This document shows positions 24,990-35,340 of a stretch of 64,000 nt of DNA, one piece after another. A program made the position numbers and the translations under genes. Under the pieces are notes generated by a model that saw only the letters and a list, made by a program, of their open reading frames with translations, did not search any database and was not told the origin of the DNA. Source of the stretch: Macropodus opercularis (Eukaryota > Chordata > Actinopteri > Anabantiformes > Osphronemidae). Within the stretch, counting starts at the first letter, position 1; the number at the start of each line of letters is the position of its first letter. The stretch covers positions 14,252,501 through 14,316,500 of the forward strand of contig CM061100.1 in the NCBI GenBank assembly GCA_030770545.1, given 5' to 3'.

Positions 24990-26008
24990 TTCTGTTATGA
25001 CCACAGAATATATACATAGTTGATATAAATGTACTGTACTGAATATGATTTGTTGAAACCCATCCTTGTCACTTTTTACAGTGTCTGACTCTTCTCTTCT
25101 CTTGATGAAAGTTATCAGAGCATCAAAGACCAAACTTCCTAATGTTACGTATTGATCCAAAATTCCTTATGCAGCAAATTCAGGCTGAACTTTCCCTGTG
25201 CTTCTCCTAATTCCTTTCATCGGTAGGTGTGTAACAGTCCTGTACGAGTTGAGGCTGTTGGTTTACCTTCCCGCCTGCAGTGGAGCGACTGCTTCCAGTA
25301 AATAACAATGAAAGAAAAGTTCATCAGCTCTTCTCGTCTTGGGAGAAAAGCAGTTTATGTTTCAGGTTGTGCAGCTGCAGCATCGCGTTGGCTCAGTAGC
25401 AGCTCAGTGACTGAAGTGGATCAGCTGTTGGTGTCCCACATATCCAGTGCATCCCTCCATCAAACAGCGTGACGACAGAACGAGTGCAGCCTTGTCCTAC
25501 TCCTACACTGCCCTGTGTGAAACGGACGCACACTCTAGTTCGAACAAATGTAAACCTATATTTCTATATTACATTATCCTCACTATGAGGACTGTTTAGC
25601 TCATTCTGCCTCCACGTGTCCTCTGATCCTCTGGGGGTTTGACCTCTGACCCCTGCTCTCCTCATCAGCACGTCCATCTGTGCGTGTGTGTCTTTGTGTT
25701 AGGAAGGAGGAGTTCCTGGAGTGTCTCCATCTGTCCCTGTAGGACACACACATTTCCCCTCATCAGCGACGCAGCAGCTACTGCTGTACGTCCCGTTGAA
25801 AGGTGAAGAGCAGGCAAAATTATCGAATAGTCTTTATTTTTAAAAGATACCAAGTCACAGTCGGGTTTTTAGAGACATTATGACGTTCTTTTAAAATGTT
25901 TATCTCATTAAGCTTATAAGTGAATGTACCTGAGAAAAAGAACCCAAAAGACAAAATCTGGTCCTTCACGTTAACTTCTAAATTATCCTTTGAAGGCGTT
26001 TCTTCACG
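24116..26008. other. intergenic spacer between the two direct repeats
   Basis: Contains a long GT microsatellite (24925-24988). No gene recognised. Confidence 0.7.
24925..24988. repeat. GT microsatellite (long)
   Basis: About 32 uninterrupted GT units, the longest pure dinucleotide tract in the window. Confidence 0.97.
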
Positions 26009-26300
26009 TCTGTGTTCTGAATCCAGATTCCAGGTCTTTATCAGTACAAACAGTTTTATCCTCCCGTCTTTGTTCTGAGCCTCAGCAGCAGCTCGTTTTA
26101 ACATCAGAGCCGTCAACCTGCTAAGTATCTGCGCATTAACGTGTGTCGACATTTAAATAGGATACGAAGGAAAGTCGATGTTAAGCGAAGAGCAGATCAA
26201 AAACAGGACGATATGTGTGTTTAGCTCTGATTAAGTGAGGACGGCGAAGCAGGAGGGAGCTGACATGGGTTCGGCTCTGGATTCTGATCAGCTGCAGAAC
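26009..26300. repeat. segmental direct repeat, copy 2
   Basis: Same-orientation partner of 23690-24115, shorter through internal deletions. Both copies lack open frames of note. Sequence divergence suggests an old local duplication. Confidence 0.85.
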
Positions 26301-26585
26301 TGAGCTGTGCACTTGAATCCAAAATCTAGCGAACTGATCTGAGGTTAGACTCCCAGAAGAAACCAGCCAGTAGCAGCTCAGACTTTGTGAATATGAATAT
26401 ACAGGCCAAAGGCAGGAAGATGTTTAGGAAAAACACCAAATGCCTACAGTAAATTATTACCAGCACATCAGTCCAGTCATGGCTCTGTGGAGCGAGTAGC
26501 AATTCAATTCAGACGTGGTTGATGTGATTGATACTGTACACGATCTACTGAGGTATTTAGTTTAAGAAGATTTAACATAACATTC

Positions 26586-26620
26586 GTTCGTTTACAGATT
26601 CGTTGCATCTGTAAACGAAC
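26586..26620. repeat. perfect 14-bp inverted repeat (hairpin)
   Basis: GTTCGTTTACAGAT at 26586-26599 is exactly reverse-complementary to ATCTGTAAACGAAC at 26607-26620. The loop is 7 nt. There is no T-run and no recognisable RNA gene around it. Confidence 0.9.
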
Positions 26621-26969
26621 CTGTAAAATGTCTGTAAATTGTTTGGCATCATGTCTGAAGTTTTTAATTAAGTCAAGTGTTTTTTGTGTTGTGTTGCGTC
26701 ATTTGTGGTAATATTTACTGCAACATGGCTTGGCAGCAGATTTAACTCCAACAATGCATGCTGGGAAATGTACTGAACCAAAAAACACTTTCTCACTTGT
26801 ATATCACATGTTATTTACATTACTGTTAAATCTCAGAAGTCATTTCAAATTTAAAGACATTGTGTGAACAGCGACTGTTTATAAGAAAGTGGAATTAGTT
26901 ACAGCTAGAAATGCATGTTGAGTTACAGGAAATAGTCGTGTTTCTTGTGCATCACAGGTCAGTTGGAAG

Positions 26970-27480
26970 CTCCTGCCGGTGAGCGGCTCATCCTCCCGAT
27001 GGATGGAGCGAGGCAGCGAGCGGAAACCAGCGCGGCCTGGTTTTATTGTTGTCCCGTGTTTGTGTTCGCATCAGTTTCATGCTCCGCTTGAAAATGGAGA
27101 TCAATACGTTGTTGTGTTTGATGTCTTGAACAAGTCGGTACGATTCCGCTCCTAACCGCCGTGATTTGTACACCAGAGGGCATAACGATTGATCAAGGCT
27201 CCAAACCAAGAGTTGCTTGATGATAAATATTTGATATCAGCGTGGGCGATAAATGACTCCTTATCAATGCGCCTGTCGCTGCGAACGCATTCTGGACACA
27301 GATGATCTCAGTGAGGATATCGATGAACTGTTTATGATGGCTGATGGGAGATGAATTGGTTTTGTGGCGTAGCATCCGATGTGTATGTCAGAGAGGCTGC
27401 TCGTAATCACTCTTCAGGTGATTGACAGCTGGCCGCCTTTGGCCTGCGAGGCTCATGTGGGAAAAGAAAGGACGAGGGAA
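26970..27480. promoter_or_regulatory. candidate conserved non-coding element / enhancer
   Basis: A non-repetitive stretch in an otherwise drifting region, with many homeodomain-like and ATCGAT/ATCAAT strings. It carries an exact PBX-MEIS/PREP composite site, TGATTGACAG, at 27419-27428, overlapping a CAGCTG E-box. Regulatory function is inferred from motif content only. Confidence 0.35.
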
Positions 27481-29164
27481 ACCTTGTGCCTTCAGTTTAC
27501 ACCTGTCAGTATGTTTGTATTGATCAGAGTCAGGATGTTGTGCTGGACTCATCCAGTTCTCAAATAGTCTCCACATAGCGAAGTGTTTAGTGTTTTAGGC
27601 CCAGTGACCTTCATAACTAAATAATAATGCAACAAAATACTAAATATTTCACATCAAACCAACAAAAATGTTAATGTTTTAACAACCATCCAGCTGAGTT
27701 TTGTAAAGTTGGACAATCACACCCTGAAGACGTTCAGCAGACGTGAACTGATGAGCTGTCAGCTACAAGTCAAATCCGTGTCCTTGAATGCACCAAGCTA
27801 CACCTGATGTCTGCAGCTCTGCGCGAACCTGACGTTTCACACTTCAATCTAAAATGTAAAACATCTGGTAGCAAATGAACTGAATTTGATACCAGCAACA
27901 TGTCTCCGCAGAGCAGTCGAATCCGTTGTAGAGCGTTTGGACTGTTTTGGCCTTAACACAATGTACCACTTTGCCCCTTTAGTTTATTTTTTAAATCATA
28001 TTTCTGTGTTTTAGCATTTATCATATGTATGTGTCATTTTTTTCCAGTTTCCATCTACTTTGTAAATTCCCCCTCACTTCCCACAAGGGATTGAATTATT
28101 GAATAATAATATCATAGTAAATCCTGAGGATTATAACTAAGTACAAACTAAAAGCAGCAGCTTTAAACCGGCGTAAAATCTGTTCAAAGTTTTCATCCTT
28201 CAAACTGAACGACGTTGGAAACTTTGCGTCTCAGCGTTTTGAGGCGTTATAGCAGGTGAAATTGAAAATCCGGTGGAAGCAAGTGAAGGGAAGATTTATT
28301 TTCACTCGCTAAATGGCAAATGTCAATTCTGTGAAGCCACCATGTCTGAAACACACTCAGTCTGTAATTTCACCTCAGAGCAGGCGTCGGAAACAAACAA
28401 CGAAACTAACAACAAACAATAACAAATAAACCCCGTCTGCTGCAGACACATGGAGGAGAAGCCAGGTTGTCACCTGACGGCAGCAAATCGCCTCCAGACC
28501 AGATTCCTCAGGTCTATTAAAGCCGGAAGCTGAGCAGGATGTGACCAGCAGGAGCATGGACTGGTTAAGGCTGAAGATTGGTGAAGGCGGACGGATCGAT
28601 AGCTCGGAGCCTGGACACGGAGCTGGACGCTCAGAGATGGAGCAACGGAAGCAGACAGCAGAAATACTCCTTCTGTCACATTTCAACGTCAAGTCATTCA
28701 TTTTTTCAAAAAGCGGAATGAAACGCTTTCTTTTCAGGAAGCGCCGGGTTTTACACACGTACGAGTCCAATGATCACAACATCTGAGTTTCCATTGAACA
28801 CAAAAAACACAAACGAGCATGAAGACAGGACAGAAAATGAACAACCAACTTATTTAGTCTGGATTATTGTGCACAAACCATCCTGAAGCCCCAGACTCGG
28901 TGGAACATTGTGTCATATGTCTGAACCCGATGCTGTTACGTTTGTGCAGGTTGTGAAACACGTGAGGGTTGTGAGGTGGTTTCTGTCTAGAACCACTTTC
29001 TATCATTGTCCATATTTGTCCAAGACAAGACAAACTGTGGTTTTACGGTTTCTGAGCAGCTTGGTCACATGGAGCTGAAAGGACACAACCAGAGGACGTG
29101 TGTGTGCGTGTGCGTGACCTTGACACTGACAGATCTTTAGCCTTAGGCCTGTCCTTCAGCTGGA

Positions 29165-29200
29165 CACACACAGACACACACACACACACACACACACACA
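29165..29200. repeat. CA microsatellite
   Basis: Near-perfect CA tract with one G interruption. Confidence 0.95.
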
Positions 29201-29287
29201 AAGAAACACACCTTCATGCTTTCATGCTCTCTCACATAAACATGATCACATAAATACCCACGAACACACATATATTGTCATTCATAT

Positions 29288-29360
29288 GACACAACGATGC
29301 AAATGCAGCAGGGACCCAGATGAAAATGTCCACACGGTATTACAATAAGCACTGCTCACA
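29288..29360 (-). repeat. dispersed repeat unit, inverted copy (microsatellite-flanked)
   Basis: Read on the minus strand it matches 33621-33690: shared GAGCAGTGCTTA, GTGGACATT, TCATC, TCCCTG and TTTGCATCG in order. Both copies abut CA/GT low-complexity DNA. The family is unknown to me. Confidence 0.7.
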
Positions 29361-29405
29361 CACACACACACCCACACACACACACACGCACACGCACACG
29401 CACAC
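29357..29405. repeat. compound CA / CACG microsatellite
   Basis: CA units interrupted by CCC, ending in CACACG units. Confidence 0.95.
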
Positions 29406-29489
29406 GGTGCCCACCATAGCCAGCAGGGCTGTGGCTCATTAATATTGCATTGATTGGACAGAGAGGAGCAGTGGACTGGAAGAACTGTT

Positions 29490-29550
29490 TGTGTGTGTGT
29501 GTGGGGGGGTGGGTGTGTGTGTGTGTGTGTGTGTGCGTGCGTGCGCGCGC

Positions 29551-29588
<38 letters not shown>

Positions 29589-29626
29589 CGAGTGTGTGTG
29601 TGTGTGTCGAGTGTGTGTGTGTGTGT
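29490..29626. repeat. compound GT/GC microsatellite
   Basis: Long GT tract with GGGGGG, GCGCGC and TCGA interruptions. The alternating purine-pyrimidine CGCGCG stretch is the kind of DNA that can adopt the Z form. Confidence 0.95.
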
Positions 29627-31839
29627 AGGACAGGGCAGACTAACAGGAAGGAGGCTACAGGAGGAGTGTGAGGAGACAGATGGAGGTTCTGGGATGAAAA
29701 ATGTCAAACTCCACCCGCGCTTGGTAAAGTACACTTTCTAGACTTTGTCTTATCAGACATGCTTCCACACAGACTGGTTTGGGTTTGGGTTTGGGAGTCA
29801 AGCGCGTCGGTGCCACACTATCGTCGTCCGGCGTCTCACGCACAGAATTTAGCTGCAGACGAAGCAACTGCTTGCAGATGAGTGAGGGGTCAGCACGGGA
29901 CACAGCGTCCAGACAGACGGGCTCCGTGACGCCAGGGTCCGGCTCTCTGGGCCGGTTCCGGGCCTTTTGACTCGCTCTGCTCAGCAGCCCGGCTCTGCCT
30001 CTTGCCTGTTCTTTCTGTTTGCAGGAAGCTTGAGAAGCTGGCTTTAAGCGACAGGTGCCACCGCATGTGCTCCGTCAGCCACGTCAACAGTTACAGTGTG
30101 TAACCTGCCCACAGGGTCACCACACTACACATTCAGCCACAGAGCGTCTGCTCCCGCTCTGTCTGAACACACACGTCTTCTCTTGATTGGTGTGATTCTG
30201 TTTACATAGAAACTAATCTACGCGTAGCGAAACGTGTGACTTCACACCACGTGACGTCATCGCCTCTTATTGGTCAGAAGTGTTACCGTGGGAACAGGAG
30301 GAAGATGCTTTAGATGAACTAATGCTTGTAGATGTGAGAGCAGCCTGAACGCAGCCAGGGGTCAGGACACGTCAGTGAGCTTTGGCAGGAGTTGGACCAT
30401 CTGTGAAAACAGGGAGAACGGACAGAAGGAAGGTGCCACAATTAAAACACTTTGGATTCCCCTGACTGCATGTCATCATCACATCACACGGGCGCACGAG
30501 CCCAGACGCGAAGCTCTTTCGGTGGCTGCGGCAAACACTTCCTCGTGTGCCCTAACGCCCTCACTTCCTGTCCGCCGAGACGTTTAGAAAGCTCTGTGAC
30601 TGCGTGCGTGTGTGTGAAGTTTTTATGTTGCATGTCTAATTTTGACAGCATGGGAATGAGAGAGTAAGTAATGGTCCCAGCAGACGGCGTGTGTGTGTCC
30701 GTCCAGAGAGTTCCATCCATTAGTGATAATGGGGAAACAGAGCTGCTATTAGCTGTTAATGGACAAACACACAACCACAGGCACCGTCTCCCTGTTACAC
30801 ACACACACACACAGGACTAAAGGCTCATTCAAACAGCAGGTTTGCACATGTCGGACATGTTACTTTACTTCTCTGTCCCTCTCCCTCTTCTGGCGTCCTG
30901 ACCTGTCTACGGAGTCTTTCAACTGTAAGATGGTTTCCGTGTTTGAATGAAGGGCTGCACAGGAGCCAAAGGCTGTTTTCAGTGATTAATATCTGTCCCA
31001 TGCGAAAAGAAACATTAACATGTAGCTTCACACAGTCCACGTCCGCCTCCAGCGTCTCAGTGGTGGATCTGTCCAGCGTCTGTCGGACTGTGATAATGTC
31101 GGTGTTCTTCTCCGAACGTGCTGCTTGTTGAGAAGGTGCCGACTCAGTCAGAGACGTGGACGTGGAGTCCTCCTCCTTCACACACGCTCCAGACTGTCTC
31201 TGAGGTGTTTGTTCACACATGAACCAATCGATTGGAGACGACCTGTTTACGGTGAGTGTGATTTTGAGGCACTGGCATCGAAAGCATAACAATATTCTGG
31301 GAAATGAGGCGACACAAACGTCAGGTGTCGGGGACAGTGTAAGGTCAAAGGAAAGCGCATCCTGGGCTACAAGAGCTACAGGACACACGGAGCCGAGCTT
31401 CCGCCACCACTGGCTCGGTCGTATGAGCCAGAGAGAGACGAGACTGCCGGGCTCTGGTTTTCTCCTTCACGGTCTTGTGAGGGGAAGGTCTCTCGTTACA
31501 TAGCATACGAGCAGAGATTCCACTCACTGCAGATTTTCACTGTTCGGTTCCTTTGAGCATCTCTCAGATTCATATGGAAACATCAGTGATCCAGGAGCTC
31601 TGCTGGAGAACGACTGATCAGCTCGGTATCTGCTCCCGTTCACCTGTTTAGAGTCCAGACATGTTCAGTGCGTGTCTTTACATGTAAAGGTCATCATATG
31701 GATAGAAATGACATAAAAATGTGTTCCAGCCCTCGGAGTGAACGGAGGCCTGAACGGACCTGAAGGGTGAGAGTCAGCTGATGTTTCCTCTCCTCCATCG
31801 CTCCCTCACCCCCGCCTCCCTGCCACCTCCCCCTCCCTG

Positions 31840-32110
31840 CCTCCTATTAAGGTCAGGATGGTGCTAAGTGTCTATCAGCGCTGATGAGGCTCAGGAGACT
31901 CCTTTGTTCTCAATGAGGGTGAAAATTCAAAACAGCCACAAGAGCGAACAGCATAAGCCCCTGCACCTCCATCCCTCATCCCTCCATCCTTCATCCTGCC
32001 GTCCGATCAATCGCTCCTTCTCTCTAACAACTCTATTGATCAGATGCACTAACAACATCTTTCATTTATTAATTATGAGAGAAAGTCTTCCTGGGATTGA
32101 GCCCCCTCCC
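31840..32110. promoter_or_regulatory. candidate conserved non-coding element
   Basis: Non-repetitive sequence including CTATTGATCAGATGCAC and TTTATTAATTATGAGAG, both typical of homeodomain-bound enhancers. It is flanked by C-rich DNA. No coding signal. The call is motif impression only. Confidence 0.25.
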
Positions 32111-32814
32111 CTTACGTCTCTGCTCCTTCCATCCTCTGCTGCTCCCTCCTTCCGCAGGCTCCAGTGTCTCTCATGTCACAGTATGTAAAATATGCTCTGA
32201 TGATGCTTTGATTTAGTTTATATGTGTCACGTCTGGCCTTTACAGGGAACTTCTGGTTTGACGGCTCCAGAGCAACAGTTGGATGCAGAACGTAGAGCGT
32301 CCCGACCAGACGTACGGAACGTGGTCGGGGCCAGAGACAGACACGGGTCTTGGTTCGTCTCTACTTCCTTGCTCTGATGATGGCATTAGAGTGAAGTCTT
32401 GAAGATGGACACCTCAGCCCAGCGTCCTGTGAATAAGTGATTTGCTGTGGAGCAGGTTTGGCTTTAAACTGCACGTGATGTAGATCGTGTCTTTTCATCT
32501 CACTCTCATTGTTCTGGCTTTCTTAACTTCAACTTGACCAGACTCAGGGGGTGAGCGTTGTTCTTCCTGCTGGTCTCTTCCTCCTGACTGTGTTTGTTCC
32601 TACTTTGTTGTCTCTCCATCGTTCCATCTTCTGCTTGTCGACTCCTCCTTGTCGCCGTCTTCTCCTTCTTGACGCTGCCTTGTTGTGCCCTCCTACAGTT
32701 GCGTTTACAGACTGGGTGAGTCTTCATTGATTGGAGGAGTGAGCGCTGACAGACTGACAAATAGCCTTTTTATTAACGGCCTGTCTGTGCCTCGTAGCGA
32801 GAGATCACAGAGAA

Positions 32815-32905
32815 GAACAATTCAATTCAGTTCAATAGACTTTATGTCTCCCTGCAGGGCCATTTTCATTAGAAGCATAAAAAGACTGATTAAAGACAAA
32901 AAATA
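32815..32905. repeat. teleost dispersed repeat fragment (TCAATAGACTTTAT type)
   Basis: ATTCAATTCAGTTCAATAGA followed by CTTTATGTCTCCCTGCAGGGC and TTCATTAGAAGC recalls a common fish repeat end that normally reads CTTTATTGTCCCTG. Only about 90 bp remain. Confidence 0.45.
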
Positions 32906-33620
32906 GACGCCCTCAGTCTCCACCACACAGTAGCCTCTGCCCACTGATTTCAGCTCGTTTACTTCATTCTGAATAATCGTCACTTGGGTTTGTAGCATGA
33001 GGAGCCGAGTAAGAGGGTTCGGCTTCATGTTGGATCAGTGAAAGCTGGCACCGAAGCTCAGCTGAGTGAAAACAGACACACACACACTGTAACGACCGAA
33101 GGAATGAAAGCACCAACGTTAGCAGGACTCGAACGTTAGCTCAACGCTCTACACACACCAAGAGTCTTAATTATCATCCAATGAGTTAAAATAAAAAGCT
33201 AAAAGTTATTAATCAAGCGGAAATAATTGATATTTTCTGATTTGTTAGATGGGAATAAGAGGATCAAAAAGATTTGCATCTGGTAAATGATTCTCATCTC
33301 ACTTTAAAACTAAGAAATGATAAATAATGGGACCATGTTGACTAATGAGACAGTTAACATGTCATTCAGTAACTGAAGACACTGGATGTCATGTAAAGTT
33401 ACAATTGTTCCCTAAATATCTGCTTAAAGTGCGTTTCTGTGTGATGATCTAATCTTGCAGGACACACAGTTGCTCTCTCCTTCTTACTAGTGTCCTCTGT
33501 GTCACCCAGCCCCACGGCTCCGTCACAGCATTGGTCAGGGACGTGACAACCAATTAAGGACTAATTAATCAAGCTCCAGTTGAGTGGTAATATCCTGAGC
33601 CACTCGGGGTGAAGCTGCGT

Positions 33621-33690
33621 GTGTGTGAGAGCAGTGCTTACTGTAACACTGTGGACATTCTCATCCGTTCCCTGGTGCGTTTGCATCGCT
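33621..33690 (+). repeat. dispersed repeat unit (partner of 29288-29360)
   Basis: Direct-strand copy of the short repeat seen inverted 4.3 kb upstream, again preceded by a GTGTGTG run. Similarity fades on both sides after about 70-80 bp. Confidence 0.7.
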
Positions 33691-34628
33691 CTGCTGGTTA
33701 TGGATCAGCGTGTTTATTAAATGGGTCATTTCTTTATGGAATGATGGAAAGTGCTTCTGAACTCTGTGTCTACTGTAAGAAACATGTCTTACAGAACACA
33801 CCTCCATGCGAATAATAAAATGCTTCTCTACTTTATACCTGGTGGTAAAGTTCCTGCTACTGTGTTGTGGAAAAATTACACATTGCTGTAACATGAAGAT
33901 AACAGCACATCTTAAAAATACTGTAGACGTCAGTCAGTGGTTCTGACGCGAGAGGTCGTTCTGTAGTTTACTATATGAACCATGTGCATTTACTGCTGTA
34001 CATGTGCTGCAGTACAAACACATGGACCCTGCAGAGACTCTCCGTCGGCCCTCTAAAAATAAATGTGATCACTGTGGGGGGGCCCGGGGCCCTCGAGCTG
34101 ACCAAATGGAAGTATCGATGGGAGCAGAGGAGGGAGAAGCGCACACACACAGAAGCAGAGTGTTAGAGCCGCTGGCTAGAGGCCACAGCAAACCTATTGA
34201 TCCATTGTTGTTTTCAGCCTTTACACACGCTAACGCACACAAACACACACTACACAAACACGGCAACGCGGGCTTTTATTACAGTTGCTGTTTTAGTTTT
34301 GTCTGTTTGTTCTGTCCACGCCTGCAGGTTACGCATGCTCACATTAACCTCCATGGCAACAGCGCCAGCATTATTAACGTTGTCATATTCTAATAGCAAG
34401 ATGAATTAGCACCTTACAGCTGTGCAATAGATCAGAGTATTAGATAACAACAAGGTCAAAAGGGGGTAAAGGCATAAAAACTATCTAAAAAGGACCATCA
34501 TTAAATAATATTAAGTTGCTAATCTGGTCTCAGCAGATTAAGGCTTCATTTATCATCAGTTTACACATGACTGCAAAGTTGAACCAGCATCAGGCTGATA
34601 ACACAGCATCTGTAAATGAGTGTTAATC

Positions 34629-34650
34629 TGTGTGTGTGTGTGTGTGTGTT
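34629..34650. repeat. GT microsatellite
   Basis: Eleven GT units; self-complementary to the CA tract about 70 bp downstream. Confidence 0.95.
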
Positions 34651-34721
34651 GCCCTCCCCAGTGATGCAGTGATTCCATAACCCCATTCCCATGCCCTCAC
34701 TGTCCAAGAGAAACAATGAGT

Positions 34722-34746
<25 letters not shown>
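34722..34746. repeat. CA microsatellite
   Basis: About twelve AC units; with 34629-34650 it could pair as a hairpin. Confidence 0.95.
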
Positions 34747-34753
<7 letters not shown>

Positions 34754-34969
34754 CAGTGAACAGCGTTAACACAACATGTGTTCTTCCACCCAAACACAGA
34801 TTTAAGTTTTACTTTAAAAAAGAAACACATGAATCACTGGTAGAAGTAACAAATGAAATAATCACATCGCACAATGTGGCAAAAATGTTTAAGCACACAC
34901 CACATGTTCTTCCTCTCTGTGTCTCTGAGTCTTTTTGCTTTACTAACTTTCATTGATGCTCTCCATCCC

Positions 34970-35020
34970 ACACACACACACACACACACACACACCCCCA
35001 CACACACACACACACACACA
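34970..35020. repeat. CA microsatellite, interrupted
   Basis: CA units with one CCCC interruption near 34995. Confidence 0.95.
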
Positions 35021-35134
35021 TTACTATGGCCTCTGGTCTGTTCTCCACTCGCAGGCCAATCAATAGACAACATGTTGAGCTCTATACAGCGGGAGTTACT
35101 ATGGATCCAAGGCCTAATTGCATGACTGTACGAG

Positions 35135-35135
<1 letters not shown>

Positions 35136-35174
<39 letters not shown>
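35136..35174. repeat. GT microsatellite
   Basis: Nineteen GT units, then TAGGGGG; complementary to 34970-35020. Confidence 0.95.
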
Positions 35175-35176
<2 letters not shown>

Positions 35177-35271
35177 GGGGTTAGTCTGCACAGGTCTTTT
35201 ACATAACCTTCACTTTTGGGCATATCTGAGGATAAATATCAGATAATTTAATTTAAGTAAATAATTCTCTC

Positions 35272-35340
35272 GTTCTTTTTCTGACCCGCTTTATCGCCAG
35301 GGCCGTGGGCAGGCTGGAGCCCAGCTGTGATTCTGGTGAT
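35272..35340. repeat. teleost dispersed repeat fragment (CTGACCCGCTTTATC type)
   Basis: CTGACCCGCTTTATCGCCAG followed by GGCAGGCTGGAGCCCAGCTG resembles the common fish repeat whose consensus reads CTGACCGCTTATCC...GCTGGAGCC. It is a short degenerate piece. Confidence 0.45.

Larger units (their letters stand above)
26301..29287. other. intergenic region with candidate enhancer and hairpin
   Basis: Contains a perfect 14-bp inverted repeat (26586-26620), a candidate conserved non-coding element (26970-27480), and CA repeats at 29165-29200. No protein-coding exon recognised. Confidence 0.7.
29361..33620. other. intergenic region, GT-rich then mixed
   Basis: Holds compound GT/GC microsatellites (29490-29626), a short TTTGGG run near 29777-29795, a teleost repeat fragment (32815-32905), and a C-rich to AT-rich stretch at 31780-32110 that may be conserved non-coding DNA. 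Open frames here are low-complexity or unrecognised. Confidence 0.7.

Noticed and set aside
24828..25160. Open frames encoding poly-Val/Cys or poly-Thr/His across the GT tract
   Set aside because: They are translations of a dinucleotide repeat, not genes; the same applies at 29282-29741, 17162-17566, 34834-35223 and 37591-37779.
29777..29795. TTTGGG run as an interstitial telomere-like repeat
   Set aside because: Only about three units and not the vertebrate TTAGGG sequence.
30825..31388. 187-codon minus-strand open frame, the longest in the window outside real exons
   Set aside because: No recognised domain or family resemblance, and no exon-like boundaries; kept out for lack of support.
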